Assembly: GCF_047302425.1 (NCBI RefSeq)
Contig: NZ_CP154855.1
Coordinates: 310,001-374,000, forward strand
Source: Oceanitalea sp047302425
Lineage (GTDB): Bacteria > Actinomycetota > Actinomycetes > Actinomycetales > Actinomycetaceae
Direction: 5' to 3'
Length of the DNA: 64,000 bases
Of the stretch, positions 53,572-62,940 are shown piece by piece. Below the pieces are notes generated by a model that saw only the letters and a program-made list of their open reading frames with translations, was not told where the DNA came from and did no database searches. How positions within the stretch are numbered: the first letter of the stretch is position 1; each line of letters starts with the position of its first letter. The translations under genes were made by a program, and so were the position numbers.

Positions 53572-54916
53572 CTACCGGCGGGCCTCCTCGTAGCGGCGCA
53601 GCGCCTCGGCCCGCTCGGCGGCGTGGTCGACGATGCGCTCGGGGTAGCCGTGGGCCAGGCCGTCGGGCACCCTCCACGGCTGGTGCACCGCGGCGCCCGG
53701 GATGTGCGCGAGCTCGGGGACGTAGCGGCGGACGTAGTCGCCGTCGGGGTCGAAGCGCTCGCCCTGGCTCATCGGGTTGAACACGCGGAAGTACGGGGCG
53801 GGGTCAGTGCCGGTGCCGGCCACCCACTGCCAGCCGTGGTTGTTCGAGGCGACGTCGCCGTCGCGCAGGTGCCGCAGGAAGTACCTCGCCCCGTGCGGCC
53901 ACCACACGTGGAGGTCCTTGACGAGGAAGCTCGCCACGACCATCCGCACCCGGTTGTGCATCCATCCCTCGGTGAGGAGCTGGCGCATGCCGGCGTCGAC
54001 GAAGGGGAACCCTGTCCGGCCCTCCTCCCAGGCGCGCACATGCTCCGAGCTCGGGTCGTCGTAGGCCATACCGCGCAGGCCGTCGCGCAGGTCGGCCCAG
54101 GCGGGGTCCGGGTGGTGCCACAGGAGGTCCGCGTAGAACTCGCGCCAGCACAGCTCGGTGACGAAGCGCTGCGCGCCCTCCGTGCGGCCGGCGGGGTGTG
54201 CGGCGAGGTCCGCGAGCATCGTGCGCGGGTGGATCGTGCCGTACTTGAGGTGCACGGACAGCTGCGAGGTGACGTTGAGGTCGGGCCGGTCGCGTCTTTC
54301 GCCGTAGCCCTCGAGGTCCTCCTCGAGGAACTCCTCCCAGCGGGCCTGAGCCGACGCCTCACCGCTGCTCATGCTGCGTGCGGTCGGGCTGCCGGGAAGC
54401 GGCACCGACTCGGCCCCGCGGTGCCACCTGAGGCCGGCTGGTAGCGGCGCCGGGGCGGACCAGCCGTGCTCCTGCCACGGCCGGGAGAAAGGGCTGAAGA
54501 CCCGGAAGGGCTCGCTGTCGGCCTTGAGCACCAGCCCGGGGCCGACGGCGTACGGCGTGCCGGTCGCCACGAGCGGGGTCCCACCCAGCGCCCGTTCGAC
54601 CCGGCGGTCGCGCCGACGACCGTACGGCGTGGTCTCCCGGCTGACGTGCACGCTGCCAGCGCCGACCTCGCTGACGAGCCTGGGGGATCTCGACCTCCGG
54701 CCGGCCCGCCCGGACGACGAGCGCGCCGTCGTAGGCAGTCTCCAGTTCCTCCAGGGCCGCGGTGAGGTAGGCCCGCCGCACGGGGCCTGCGGAGTCGAGG
54801 AGCGTCGGGTCCGCCACGAACACCGGAAGGACGTCACCGCCCGACTCGTGGGCCGCCAGCAGCGCCGGCAGCTCCTTCAACCGCAGGTCCCGACGCAGCC
54901 ACAGCACAGCGGTCAT
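53572..54916 (-). pseudogene. phr: Deoxyribodipyrimidine photolyase, frameshifted
   Basis: Two frames must be joined to give one class I photolyase/cryptochrome (about 448 residues), which repairs UV pyrimidine dimers with FAD and light. The N-terminal frame (54916 down to ~54690) reads MTAVLWLRRDLRL...VVRAGRPEVEIP. The other frame continues RLVSEVGAGSVHVSRE and carries the FAD domain (LSVHLKYGTIHPR, WREFYADLLWHHP, VDAGMRQLLTEGWMHNR, HGWQWVAGTGTDPAPYFR). The break is at a run of five G at 54682-54686; four would restore the frame. Either a real mutation or a sequencing error. The rest is fully conserved, suggesting it is recent. Confidence 0.85.
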
Positions 54917-55036
54917 GAGCGCCATCATCCGCGGCCAGTGAAGAGTGCGCTCGGCGGCGCGGGGGCATCGTCGGCCGGGCCGTCCACGGTGGAGCTCGCC
55001 GGCTTGACGGCGGCGGGTCCTTTCCATACGCTCCCT

Positions 55037-55090
55037 CCTAATCGTTTAGGTATCCAGGCGGCCACCGGTGGACGCCGCCTAAACGTTTAG
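55037..55090. promoter_or_regulatory. Two LacI-type operators upstream of the sugar operon regulator
   Basis: CTAAACGTTTAG (55079-55090) is a perfect 12-bp palindrome with the central CG typical of LacI-family operators. CCTAATCGTTTAGG (55037-55050) is a close second copy, with one asymmetric pair. Centres are 41 bases apart, about four helical turns, which fits a DNA loop or tetramer binding. The nearer copy ends 17 bases before the lacI-like start. Confidence 0.8.
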
Positions 55091-55107
55091 TGGAGCAGTG
55101 ACGCACG

Positions 55108-56163
55108 ATGCCCAAGCGGCCCACACTTGCCGACGTCAGCCGCGTGGCCGGCTTCTCGGTCTACACGGTGTCCCGGGCGCTCTCGGGTGCCGACGGTGTC
55201 TCCGACGAAGCGCGGCAACGGGTCCTCGACGCCGCTCGCGACCTCGGCTACGTCCGCAACAGTGCTGCGCAGCAGCTGCGGAAGAACACCCGGTCACGCG
55301 TCGCCGTCATCACCGCCAGCACGTCCAACGCGTACTACATCGAGATGATGGCCGGGGTGCAGCGGGTCCTGCGCGGCGCGGGCCGGTCTGCAGTGGTCGC
55401 CGACATCGCCGCCCAGGGGGTGTACTCGCCCGAGACCGAGGACGCAGCGGTCGAGGGCGTCATCGAGTCCCGGACCGCCGGCGTCATCTCCACGCTTCCA
55501 CTGAGTGCGCCGAACCTGCGGCTGCTCGACCAGTGGGACGTGCCCATCGTCTTCGTCGACTCCAGTCCCCCCGCGGAGGCGCTGCACGCGACCGCGAGTG
55601 TCACGACGGACAACCTGGCAGCCAGTCATGCAATGGGTAACCACCTCGCCACCCACGGCTACCGGGACTGGCTGTTCCTGGCCTACCCGAGCCGCTGGAC
55701 GACCCGGGCCCCTCGCGAGCACGGACTCGCCGATGCGGCGACCACCCACGGCGCCCGGCTCACCACGGTCGAGTGCGACAACGACCCGGACTCGGCGGCG
55801 ACGGTGCTGCTTCGCCACCTGACGACGGCCCCCCAGCGGCCGGACGTCATCGTCGCCGGCAACAACCCTCTCCTCCAGGGCGCGTTGACGGCAGTGCGGG
55901 AGCTCGGCCTCGACGTGCCGAGCGACGTCGCCATGGTCGCGTACGACGAGTTCCCGTGGGCGCCTCTCATCGACCCGCCGATGACGGTCCTCAACGAGGA
56001 CAGCGCGACGATCGGGGAGCGGGCGGCGCGCGTGCTCATGCGGCTCATCGACGACCAGGTGAGCGCGGAGCTGCAGGGACGCTCAACGCGCCCGGCCTAC
56101 CGCGACGGAGACCACGAGCAGGTCACCGCCTCCCTTGTCATCCGCAGGTCCTGCGGCTGCTGA
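55108..56163 (+). CDS. LacI family transcriptional regulator
   Basis: The 351-residue regulator has the LacI HTH (1-58: TLADVSRVAGFSVYTVSRALSG, LGYVRNSAAQQL) and a periplasmic-binding-protein-like effector domain. It heads the ABC-transporter/kinase operon, and two matching operators precede it, so it probably represses itself and the whole operon until an incoming sugar (or its phosphate) binds. Effector unknown. The C-terminus SCGC is unusually cysteine-rich. Confidence 0.93.
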   Translation: MPKRPTLADVSRVAGFSVYTVSRALSGADGVSDEARQRVLDAARDLGYVRNSAAQQLRKNTRSRVAVITASTSNAYYIEMMAGVQRVLRGAGRSAVVADIAAQGVYSPETEDAAVEGVIESRTAGVISTLPLSAPNLRLLDQWDVPIVFVDSSPPAEALHATASVTTDNLAASHAMGNHLATHGYRDWLFLAYPSRWTTRAPREHGLADAATTHGARLTTVECDNDPDSAATVLLRHLTTAPQRPDVIVAGNNPLLQGALTAVRELGLDVPSDVAMVAYDEFPWAPLIDPPMTVLNEDSATIGERAARVLMRLIDDQVSAELQGRSTRPAYRDGDHEQVTASLVIRRSCGC

Positions 56164-56218
56164 CCCCCACGTCCGGCGCGCACGGCTGCGTGCCCGGTGA
56201 ACCGAGAAGGAGATTTCC

Positions 56219-57175
56219 ATGCGTACCACCACTCGCGCCCTGCCCCTTGCGGCCGCAATCCTCGTCCCCACGCTGGGCCTCGCGGCCTGCACGAGCGGCG
56301 ACACCGAGCAGGCTGCCGGACCCGAGGAGATCGAGTCCATCGGGCTCATGGTCCAAGACATGTCCAACCCGTTCTTCTCCGCCATGGAGAGGGGCGCACA
56401 GGACGCCGCCGACGAGATCGGCGCCTCGCTCAACACCCAGGACGCCCAGCTCGACCTCGCCGCTCAGAACACGCAGATCGACGCCTTCATCCAGCAGGGT
56501 GTGGACCTCATCGTCATCAGCGCGGTTGACGAGGAGGGCATCGAGCCCGCCATCCAGCGTGCCAAGCAGGCGGGGATCATCGTCGTCGCCGTCGACACCC
56601 CGGCCGTGGGCGCCGATGCCGCAGTGATGACGGACGCCGTCGAGGCCGGCGAGAAGGCGTGCGAGTACCTCTTCGAGCAGCTCGGCGGCGAGGGCAACGT
56701 CCTCATCGTCGACGGGACGCCGATCCAGACGATCACCGACCGGATCGAGGGTTGCGAGAACGTCCTCGCGGACTACCCGGGGATCGAGGTCGTAGGGCAC
56801 CAGTCCTCCCAGAACGACCGTGCCTCCGGCTTGTCCGTGACGACCGACATGCTCACCGCGACCCCGGACGTGCAGGGCATCTTCGGCATGAACGACCCGT
56901 CGGCGCTCGGCGCGGTGCTCGCCGTCGAGCAGGCGGGACTGACCGACCAGGTCGTCGTGACCGGTATCGACGGGAGCCCGGAGGGTGTCGCCGAGCTCGA
57001 GCGCGAGGCGTCCCCCTTCGTCGGAACGGCCACCCAGAACCCCGCCGAGATGGTGCGTGAGGCGGTGCGCATCGCGGAGGACATCGCGGCCGGCAACCCG
57101 CCGGAGGAGACCACGGTGCTCATCCCGAGCGAACTCATCACGCGGGACAGCGTGTCCGAGTACCCCGGTTGGTGA
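56219..57175 (+). CDS. Ribose-type ABC transporter substrate-binding lipoprotein
   Basis: The 318-residue protein has a lipoprotein signal with lipobox LAAC (Cys24), so it is anchored outside the membrane. The type I binding fold is in the RbsB/sugar group: IGLMVQDMSNPFFSAMERGA at the start, ISAVDEEGIEPAI, NDPSALGAVLAVEQAG and VTGIDGSPEG. Ligand is probably a monosaccharide, not determinable. GAGAAGGAGAT precedes the ATG at 56219. First structural gene of the LacI-controlled operon. Confidence 0.93.
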   Translation: MRTTTRALPLAAAILVPTLGLAACTSGDTEQAAGPEEIESIGLMVQDMSNPFFSAMERGAQDAADEIGASLNTQDAQLDLAAQNTQIDAFIQQGVDLIVISAVDEEGIEPAIQRAKQAGIIVVAVDTPAVGADAAVMTDAVEAGEKACEYLFEQLGGEGNVLIVDGTPIQTITDRIEGCENVLADYPGIEVVGHQSSQNDRASGLSVTTDMLTATPDVQGIFGMNDPSALGAVLAVEQAGLTDQVVVTGIDGSPEGVAELEREASPFVGTATQNPAEMVREAVRIAEDIAAGNPPEETTVLIPSELITRDSVSEYPGW

Positions 57176-57213
57176 CCTCGAGCCGAGCCTTCGAGCCCCG
57201 GGATGAGGAGACC

Positions 57214-58737
57214 ATGAACGACCGCACACCGACACCGCTCCTGAAGCTGCAGGGCGTCACCAAGAGATACGGCGGCACGCTCGCCCTCGACGGCGTGGAC
57301 TTCGACCTCCGCGCCGGCGAGGTCCACGCCCTCATGGGCGAGAACGGCGCCGGCAAGTCCACGCTCATGAAGGTCCTCGCCGGCAACGTGCAGCGCGACG
57401 CCGGACGCATCCTCCTGGACGGGGAGGAGATCGAGATCCGCTCTCCTGCGGACGCCCGCCGGCACGGCATCGCGATCATCCACCAGGAGCTCAACACCGT
57501 TCCCGCGATGACGGTGGCCGAGAACCTCGCCCTCGGTCAGGAGCTCACCACGCGGACCGGGATGCTCGACCGACGCGGCATGGTCCGAGCAGCTCGGGAC
57601 AAGCTCATGCGGATCGGGTCGGACATTGACCCCCGTCGTGAGCTTGGCACGCTCAGTGTCGGTATGCAGCAGATGGTCGAGATCGCGCGAGCGGTGAGTG
57701 AGGACGCTCGGGTCGTCGTCCTCGACGAGCCCACCGCCGCCCTCTCCCGAGGGGAGTCCGAGCAGCTGTACCGGATCATCCACGAGATGCGCGCCCAGGG
57801 TGTCGCGCTCATCTACATCTCCCATCGCATGGAGGAGGTGTGGGCGCTCGCCGACCGCGTGACCGTCTTCCGTGACGGGACGTACGTCGGGACTCGTGAG
57901 AAGGCGGAGATCAGCCCGTCCGACGTCGTCCGGATGATGGTCGGCCGGCCCCTCGACGACCTGTACCAGCACGAGGCACGGCGTCCGGGCGACGTCCTGC
58001 TCGCCGTCGAGGACCTCGTCGGCGACGGTGTCGGGCCGGTGAGCCTGACCGTCCAGGCCGGTGAGGTCGTCTGCCTGGCCGGCCTCATCGGATCGGGGCG
58101 TACCGAGATCGCGAGAGTCATCTTCGGGGCCGACCCCCGACGGGGTGGGCGCGTGCGCGTCCGCGGCAGGGTCGTCAACCCGCGCAACCCGCGGGCGGCC
58201 ATCGACAGCGGGATTGCCATGGTCCCCGAGAGCCGGAAGGAGCAAGGGCTCTTTCTGACGCACACCGTCGAGGAGAACGTGTCCATCAGCTCCCTGGGCC
58301 GCTACACCCGCCTGGGCCACTTGAACCGGCCCGGTATCCGGCGTGCTGTGCGTGGGCAGATGGCGCGGCTGCGGTTGCGCGACAGCGCCCTCCGACTGCC
58401 CGTGGCCGCGCTCTCCGGCGGAAACCAGCAGAAGGCAGTCCTGGCCCGGTGGCTCATGCGTGACTCCGACGTCGTGATCCTCGACGAGCCCACACGCGGG
58501 GTCGACATCGGGGCGAAAGCGGAGATCTACGCCCTCGTGAACGAGCTGTGCGACCGCGGGAAGGCCGTGCTCGTGATCTCCTCCGACCTCCCCGAGGCCA
58601 TTGGCATCAGTGATCGGGTCCTCGTCATGCGCCACGGGCGCGTCGTGCACGAGATGCCCTCCGTGCATGCCACCGAAGAAGACGTCATGTTCCACGCCAC
58701 CGGCACCGTGGCAGAAACGAATGGAGTAGCTCGATGA
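57214..58737 (+). CDS. Sugar ABC transporter ATPase, RbsA type (two ABC domains)
   Basis: The 507-residue protein has two fused ATPase domains. The first is canonical (Walker A GENGAGKSTLMKVL, signature LSVGMQQMVEIARA, Walker B VVVLDEPTAAL). The second has the degenerate P-loop GLIGSGRTEIARV usual for this subfamily and LSGGNQQKAVLARWL with VILDEPTRGVD. It energises import through the adjacent permease. The ATG at 57214 follows GATGAGGAGACC; an upstream GTG at 57169 overlaps the binding-protein gene and is less likely. Confidence 0.95.
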   Translation: MNDRTPTPLLKLQGVTKRYGGTLALDGVDFDLRAGEVHALMGENGAGKSTLMKVLAGNVQRDAGRILLDGEEIEIRSPADARRHGIAIIHQELNTVPAMTVAENLALGQELTTRTGMLDRRGMVRAARDKLMRIGSDIDPRRELGTLSVGMQQMVEIARAVSEDARVVVLDEPTAALSRGESEQLYRIIHEMRAQGVALIYISHRMEEVWALADRVTVFRDGTYVGTREKAEISPSDVVRMMVGRPLDDLYQHEARRPGDVLLAVEDLVGDGVGPVSLTVQAGEVVCLAGLIGSGRTEIARVIFGADPRRGGRVRVRGRVVNPRNPRAAIDSGIAMVPESRKEQGLFLTHTVEENVSISSLGRYTRLGHLNRPGIRRAVRGQMARLRLRDSALRLPVAALSGGNQQKAVLARWLMRDSDVVILDEPTRGVDIGAKAEIYALVNELCDRGKAVLVISSDLPEAIGISDRVLVMRHGRVVHEMPSVHATEEDVMFHATGTVAETNGVAR

Positions 58738-59762
58738 CCCACACCGACGTGGCGGACAACGCCGCCACCGAGGCGGGCCAGCAGGCCATGTCCCGCCGCG
58801 GGTTCGACTTCGCATACTGGTGGGACCGGGTGGGCATCCTGGTCGTCCTGATCGCGCTCGTCGCGCTCATGGCGGTCATCGCACCCAACTTCGCCTCCGT
58901 CGACAACCTCATGAATGTGGCCCGGTCGATCTCGGTGAACGCCATCCTGGCTGCCGGGATGACCTTCGTCATCATCACGGCCGGCATCGACCTCTCGGTC
59001 GGTTCCACCGTCGCCGTGAGCGGGGTGGTCGCGGTCATGACCGCCATCTCCGGAGCACCCACCCCATTGGCGGTCGTGCTCGGCGTCCTCGCCGGAGCTG
59101 TCATGGGGCTCGTCAACGGTGCTCTGACCGCCTATCTCTCCCTCGCGGCCTTCATTGTCACGCTCGGCACGATGACCTTCGGGCGAGGGCTCGCGTACAC
59201 GATGACCGGTGGGCAGCCCATCGTCGACAACACCATTGGTTTCCGCGACATCGGCAACGGGTACATCGCCGGGATCCCTGCCCCCGTCGTCGTGATGGCG
59301 GTGGTGTACCTCGCTGCGTGGTTCCTGCTCGAGCGGACCCGGTACGGGAGGCACGTCTACGCCGTCGGCGGCAACAGCGAGGCCGCCCGCCTGGCGGGAG
59401 TCAACGTCAAGGCCGTGACGACGTCGGTGTACGTCATCGCCGGGGCGTGCGCTGGTCTGGCGGGCATCATCTTCGCGGCCCGCGTCGTCTCTGCCCAGCC
59501 CACGGCCGGCGACGGCTACGAGCTCGACGCGATCGCCGCCGTCGTGCTGGGTGGCACGAGCCTCATGGGGGGCAGGGGCCGCATCATCGGCACGCTCATC
59601 GGGTCGGTCATCCTCGGCGTCCTCACCACGGGACTGATCCTCATGAATGTCCCCTTCTTCACCCAGCTGCTCATCAAGGGTGCCGTCATCATCCTGGCCG
59701 TCGTCATCGACAGCCTGAAGCACCGTCCGCTGCGTCTACGGCGCGCTCCCTCCGCGGCCTGA
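58734..59762 (+). CDS. Ribose-type ABC transporter permease
   Basis: The 342-residue RbsC-family permease has about 9-10 hydrophobic helices. Signatures include AGMTFVIITAGIDLSVGS and GRHVYAVGGNSEAARLAGVNV. Overlap of 4 bases with the ATPase gene (ATGA) indicates coupling. One permease gene only, so it probably acts as a homodimer, as in the ribose system. Confidence 0.95.
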   Translation: MTHTDVADNAATEAGQQAMSRRGFDFAYWWDRVGILVVLIALVALMAVIAPNFASVDNLMNVARSISVNAILAAGMTFVIITAGIDLSVGSTVAVSGVVAVMTAISGAPTPLAVVLGVLAGAVMGLVNGALTAYLSLAAFIVTLGTMTFGRGLAYTMTGGQPIVDNTIGFRDIGNGYIAGIPAPVVVMAVVYLAAWFLLERTRYGRHVYAVGGNSEAARLAGVNVKAVTTSVYVIAGACAGLAGIIFAARVVSAQPTAGDGYELDAIAAVVLGGTSLMGGRGRIIGTLIGSVILGVLTTGLILMNVPFFTQLLIKGAVIILAVVIDSLKHRPLRLRRAPSAA

Positions 59763-59822
59763 GGCCGACCGCCGGAACTTCCCGCGCGCGGACGCGCGCA
59801 CCAGCAAGAAAAGGACCATTTC

Positions 59823-61193
59823 GTGCCCATCACTGTCACCGTTACCGACCCGCTCCCCGGCGCCCGGACCTGCGAGCCGATCATCTTCTCCGTCCCGGAG
59901 GCACTGAGCGGCGACGTCTGGAAAGCCACCGCGGCGGACGGGAACGAGGTGATCTGCCAACGTCTGGCCACGCGGAGCGACTCCACCCGGACGACGTTCG
60001 CGGCGACGGTCACCTTCGAGGGCAGCACCACGCTGACACTCGACGGCCCCCTTGCCGACCCCGCCTCCGCACCCGGGATCGTCGAGCTGCCCGCCCGCGA
60101 GACGGACGCCTTCGTGCGCCTCGACACGGGGTGCTTCGACCTCGAGCTGTGCCGCGGAACCGCCCAGGGCGAGGGGTCCTCGAAGTGGGGGCTGCGCCAC
60201 TTCGCTGCCACGGCTGACGGCGTGGATCTCCTGCCCTCGGGGAACAACGCCATCGGTGGCTTCTACGGGCCCTTCTTCACCCCGGAAAACGGGCTCATCA
60301 ACCCGCCCGAACACACCACGGTCGAGATCGAGGTGGTCGAGCGCGGACCGGTCCTCCACCACTACCGGATGCACGGCACCGTCCCCGACGGCCTCCTTCC
60401 GGAGCTCCGTGGCAAGCGGTTCGCCATCGACTGGGTGTTCACCTACGGCACGCCGTTCTTCCAGCGCAAGTACGACGTCGAGGACTTCCGGACGGTGATC
60501 AACGGGCGCTCGGTGACCAACAAGATCACCGTGGGGGACGAGTTCGAGGGCGGGGCAGGAGAGCTCGTCTTCGACAGGTTCGACACCGCCGGTGGTACGC
60601 GGTATCGCGCCGGGGACCCCTATGCCCACCAGCTGGTCGACATGGTCTCCGAGACCGTGCGCGACTCGACAGCCACCAGCGATACCTTTGCGCGGTTCCG
60701 TGAGCAACTCACCGGGGACCTCGAGTCGGCTCACTGGGACCTGTACTGGCGACTCTTCTGCGTCTGGGAAAAGGCGCTCGACGACGACGAGATCCGCGAC
60801 CGGCTCGCCCGTGTCCGGTCGGCCTCGCACGTCCTCGCCGACGACGTGGACCGCCCGTGGATCATCTCGGACGACCCGGTGGACGTCTCCAGCGCGTCCC
60901 ACGAGACGATCTTCCCGGGAGCGGCGAGCAAGACGGCGGAGTACCACTCCGGCACCGGGCGGACGATGGTGTGGTGGACCTCGGTGCCGAGCGGCGCTTT
61001 CCAGATCGTCCAGCGACGTCAGTCCGGCTGGGTCAACTGGGGCAGCAACAGCGAGAACGAGTGCCCTGAGCTCCCCGTCGGAGCGGACATCAAGACCGGG
61101 TGGCGGCCCGCGCCGGACGGCTGGACGGCGTTCGCCGACCAGCTCGAGACATCCCCCGAGGTGGCGGTCGTGGAGGAGCCCGCTCGTGGCTGA
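59823..61193 (+). CDS. Unassigned 456-residue protein in the sugar operon
   Basis: I cannot place this protein. It has no signal peptide or membrane helix, so it should be cytoplasmic. The sequence looks beta-rich with many aromatic and acidic residues (SKWGLRHFAA, GGFYGPFFTPENGLINPP, DWVFTYGTPFFQRKYDVEDF, VWWTSVPSGAF, SGWVNWGSNSENECPE), features common in enzymes that act on sugars. Between an ABC sugar importer and a PfkB kinase it most likely processes the imported compound before phosphorylation, as a hydrolase, lyase or epimerase. GTG at 59823 follows AAGGACCATTTC. The kinase gene overlaps its end by 8 bases. Function is inference only. Confidence 0.85.
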   Translation: MPITVTVTDPLPGARTCEPIIFSVPEALSGDVWKATAADGNEVICQRLATRSDSTRTTFAATVTFEGSTTLTLDGPLADPASAPGIVELPARETDAFVRLDTGCFDLELCRGTAQGEGSSKWGLRHFAATADGVDLLPSGNNAIGGFYGPFFTPENGLINPPEHTTVEIEVVERGPVLHHYRMHGTVPDGLLPELRGKRFAIDWVFTYGTPFFQRKYDVEDFRTVINGRSVTNKITVGDEFEGGAGELVFDRFDTAGGTRYRAGDPYAHQLVDMVSETVRDSTATSDTFARFREQLTGDLESAHWDLYWRLFCVWEKALDDDEIRDRLARVRSASHVLADDVDRPWIISDDPVDVSSASHETIFPGAASKTAEYHSGTGRTMVWWTSVPSGAFQIVQRRQSGWVNWGSNSENECPELPVGADIKTGWRPAPDGWTAFADQLETSPEVAVVEEPARG

Positions 61194-62130
61194 GCCCGGT
61201 CCGGTGGACTTCCTCGTCGTCGGGGAGTCCCTTGTCGACATCGTCGACGACGCGGCCGAGGAACCGGACACGCACCCGGGCGGTGGTCCGATGAACGTCG
61301 CGTACGGGCTGGGGCTGCTCGCTCGCACCGTCATCCTCGTCACGGAGCTAGGCGACGACGCGCACGGCGCTGTGGTGCGCGACCACCTCGCCACCGCGAA
61401 CGTCATGGTGCCGGACGTCAGCTGTGAGCACGGGACGTCACGAGCGTGGGCAACGGTGGACTCGTCGGGGTCCGCGTCCTACGCCTTCGACATCCGGTGG
61501 GAGCTGCGTGGCGTCCCCGACATCGGCGCGCCGCAGCATGTCCACGTGGGGTCCGTCGCAGCCTTCGTGGAGCCCGGCGCCGCTGCGGTCCGGGAGGTCG
61601 TCGAGCGCTTCCGCGGCTCTTCCACCGTGAGCTTCGACCCCAACGTCCGGCCCGCCCTCCTGGGCGCTCGTGAGGAGGCCCGGGAGAGGGCGGAGTGGCT
61701 GGTTTCGCGAAGCGACGTCGTCAAGGCGAGCGACGAGGACCTGCGGTGGCTGTACCCCGACGACGAGGCGCTCGCCGTAGCGCGCAGGTGGCTCGGACGC
61801 GGACCTGCGCTCGTCGTCGTGACCAAAGGTCACGAGGGCGTCGTCGCGGTGACGGGCCACGGTGCCGTCGAGGTGGCCGCCGTCCCGGCCACGGTCGCCG
61901 ACACGGTCGGGGCCGGAGACTCGTTCATGTCCGCCCTGCTGGACGGCCTCAGTGCTGCACGACTCCTCGGTGTCGGCGGTCGCGCGCGGCTCCGCGACCG
62001 GTCGCCCGAGGGCGTGCGCGCCGTTCTCGAACGGGCCGCGCGTGCCGCTGCCATCACCGTGGCCCGTCCTGGCGCCCACCCGCCGGACCTCGCCGAGCTG
62101 GGCGGCCTCGTCGCCGAGAGGTCGGTCTGA
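61186..62130 (+). CDS. PfkB family carbohydrate kinase
   Basis: The 314-residue ribokinase-like enzyme phosphorylates a sugar at the expense of ATP. The N-terminal GGGPMNVAYGLGLLA is the first PfkB signature, and DTVGAGDSFMSALLDGL contains the catalytic Asp and anion hole. Residue FDPNVRPAL is also typical. Probably acts on the product of the preceding gene. GTG at 61186 follows GGAGGAGCC and overlaps the previous gene by 8 bases. Confidence 0.92.
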   Translation: MAEPGPVDFLVVGESLVDIVDDAAEEPDTHPGGGPMNVAYGLGLLARTVILVTELGDDAHGAVVRDHLATANVMVPDVSCEHGTSRAWATVDSSGSASYAFDIRWELRGVPDIGAPQHVHVGSVAAFVEPGAAAVREVVERFRGSSTVSFDPNVRPALLGAREEARERAEWLVSRSDVVKASDEDLRWLYPDDEALAVARRWLGRGPALVVVTKGHEGVVAVTGHGAVEVAAVPATVADTVGAGDSFMSALLDGLSAARLLGVGGRARLRDRSPEGVRAVLERAARAAAITVARPGAHPPDLAELGGLVAERSV

Positions 62131-62189
62131 CGCCGGACAGCGCCCGTCTTCACCCGGCAGGCCGTCTCCGCCCACGTCATCATGACCAG

Positions 62190-62864
62190 GTGGAGGACGG
62201 CGGTGACACGAGGCGTGGACCCGGGCGCTGGCTCGTCGTGGACGGGCGCCGCTGGCGGCGGCAGGACCCGGCACTGCCGCCGGAGGTCGCCGAGCGACTG
62301 CTGTCCCACCTCGGCCAGGGGCGTTCCGGCGTCCGCGCGCTCAAGAAGGCCGGGGAGGACCCGGCCCGACGCGCTAAACGACTGAGCGGCCGAGCGGCGG
62401 GCGAGCACACCTGGCAGGCTGCCGGCATGGGGACCGATCCTCACGAGCAGCCGCGCGTGCTCCTGGGCCCGAAGGTCCGGCGCTGGGAGTGGGTGATCCT
62501 GACGTTGGCGCTCGCCGGGCTCGCCGCCGCGTCGTGGCTCACGCTCACCCGCGGCCACGGCAGCATCGTGTCGCTGCTGCCCGCCGCCGTCCCGCTGGCG
62601 TTCCTCCTCACCATGCTGCGGCCCAAGCGGGTCGAGCTGCGCGACACCGAGCTCGTCCTGCGCCACGCGGTGCGCACCCGCCGCATCCCCTACGCCGACA
62701 TCGCCGCCGTCCGCGGCGACATCCCCAGCCGGGTCGACTGGAGCACCCGCCTCGAGCTGGAGCTGCGCGACGGGCGCACCGTCGGGGTGCCGAGCACGCG
62801 CGAGCCGCTCGCGCATGTCCACGACCTCATCGCCGAGCGCATCGGGCAGCAGCCAGCCGGCTGA
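62190..62864 (+). CDS. PH-domain-like membrane protein with an N-terminal small conserved domain
   Basis: One open frame of 224 residues encodes two parts. Residues ~12-65 (WLVVDGRRWRRQDPALPPEV, HLGQGRSGVRALKK) resemble a stand-alone actinobacterial small-protein family sometimes labelled biopolymer transporter Tol. From about residue 80 (ATG at 62427) comes a protein with two hydrophobic helices (WVILTLALAGLAAASWLTL, VSLLPAAVPLAFLLTML) and a bacterial PH-like domain (VLRHAVRTRRIPYADIAAVRG). It may be a real fusion, or two genes, the second starting at 62427. GTG at 62190 is the only upstream start in frame. Confidence 0.5.
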   Translation: MEDGGDTRRGPGRWLVVDGRRWRRQDPALPPEVAERLLSHLGQGRSGVRALKKAGEDPARRAKRLSGRAAGEHTWQAAGMGTDPHEQPRVLLGPKVRRWEWVILTLALAGLAAASWLTLTRGHGSIVSLLPAAVPLAFLLTMLRPKRVELRDTELVLRHAVRTRRIPYADIAAVRGDIPSRVDWSTRLELELRDGRTVGVPSTREPLAHVHDLIAERIGQQPAG

Positions 62865-62940
62865 CCGTGCGCAAGTTGCGATCACGCCGACGACACGCCG
62901 AACGGGGAATGCCCCTACACACGCCGCGGTTGCAGCGCGC

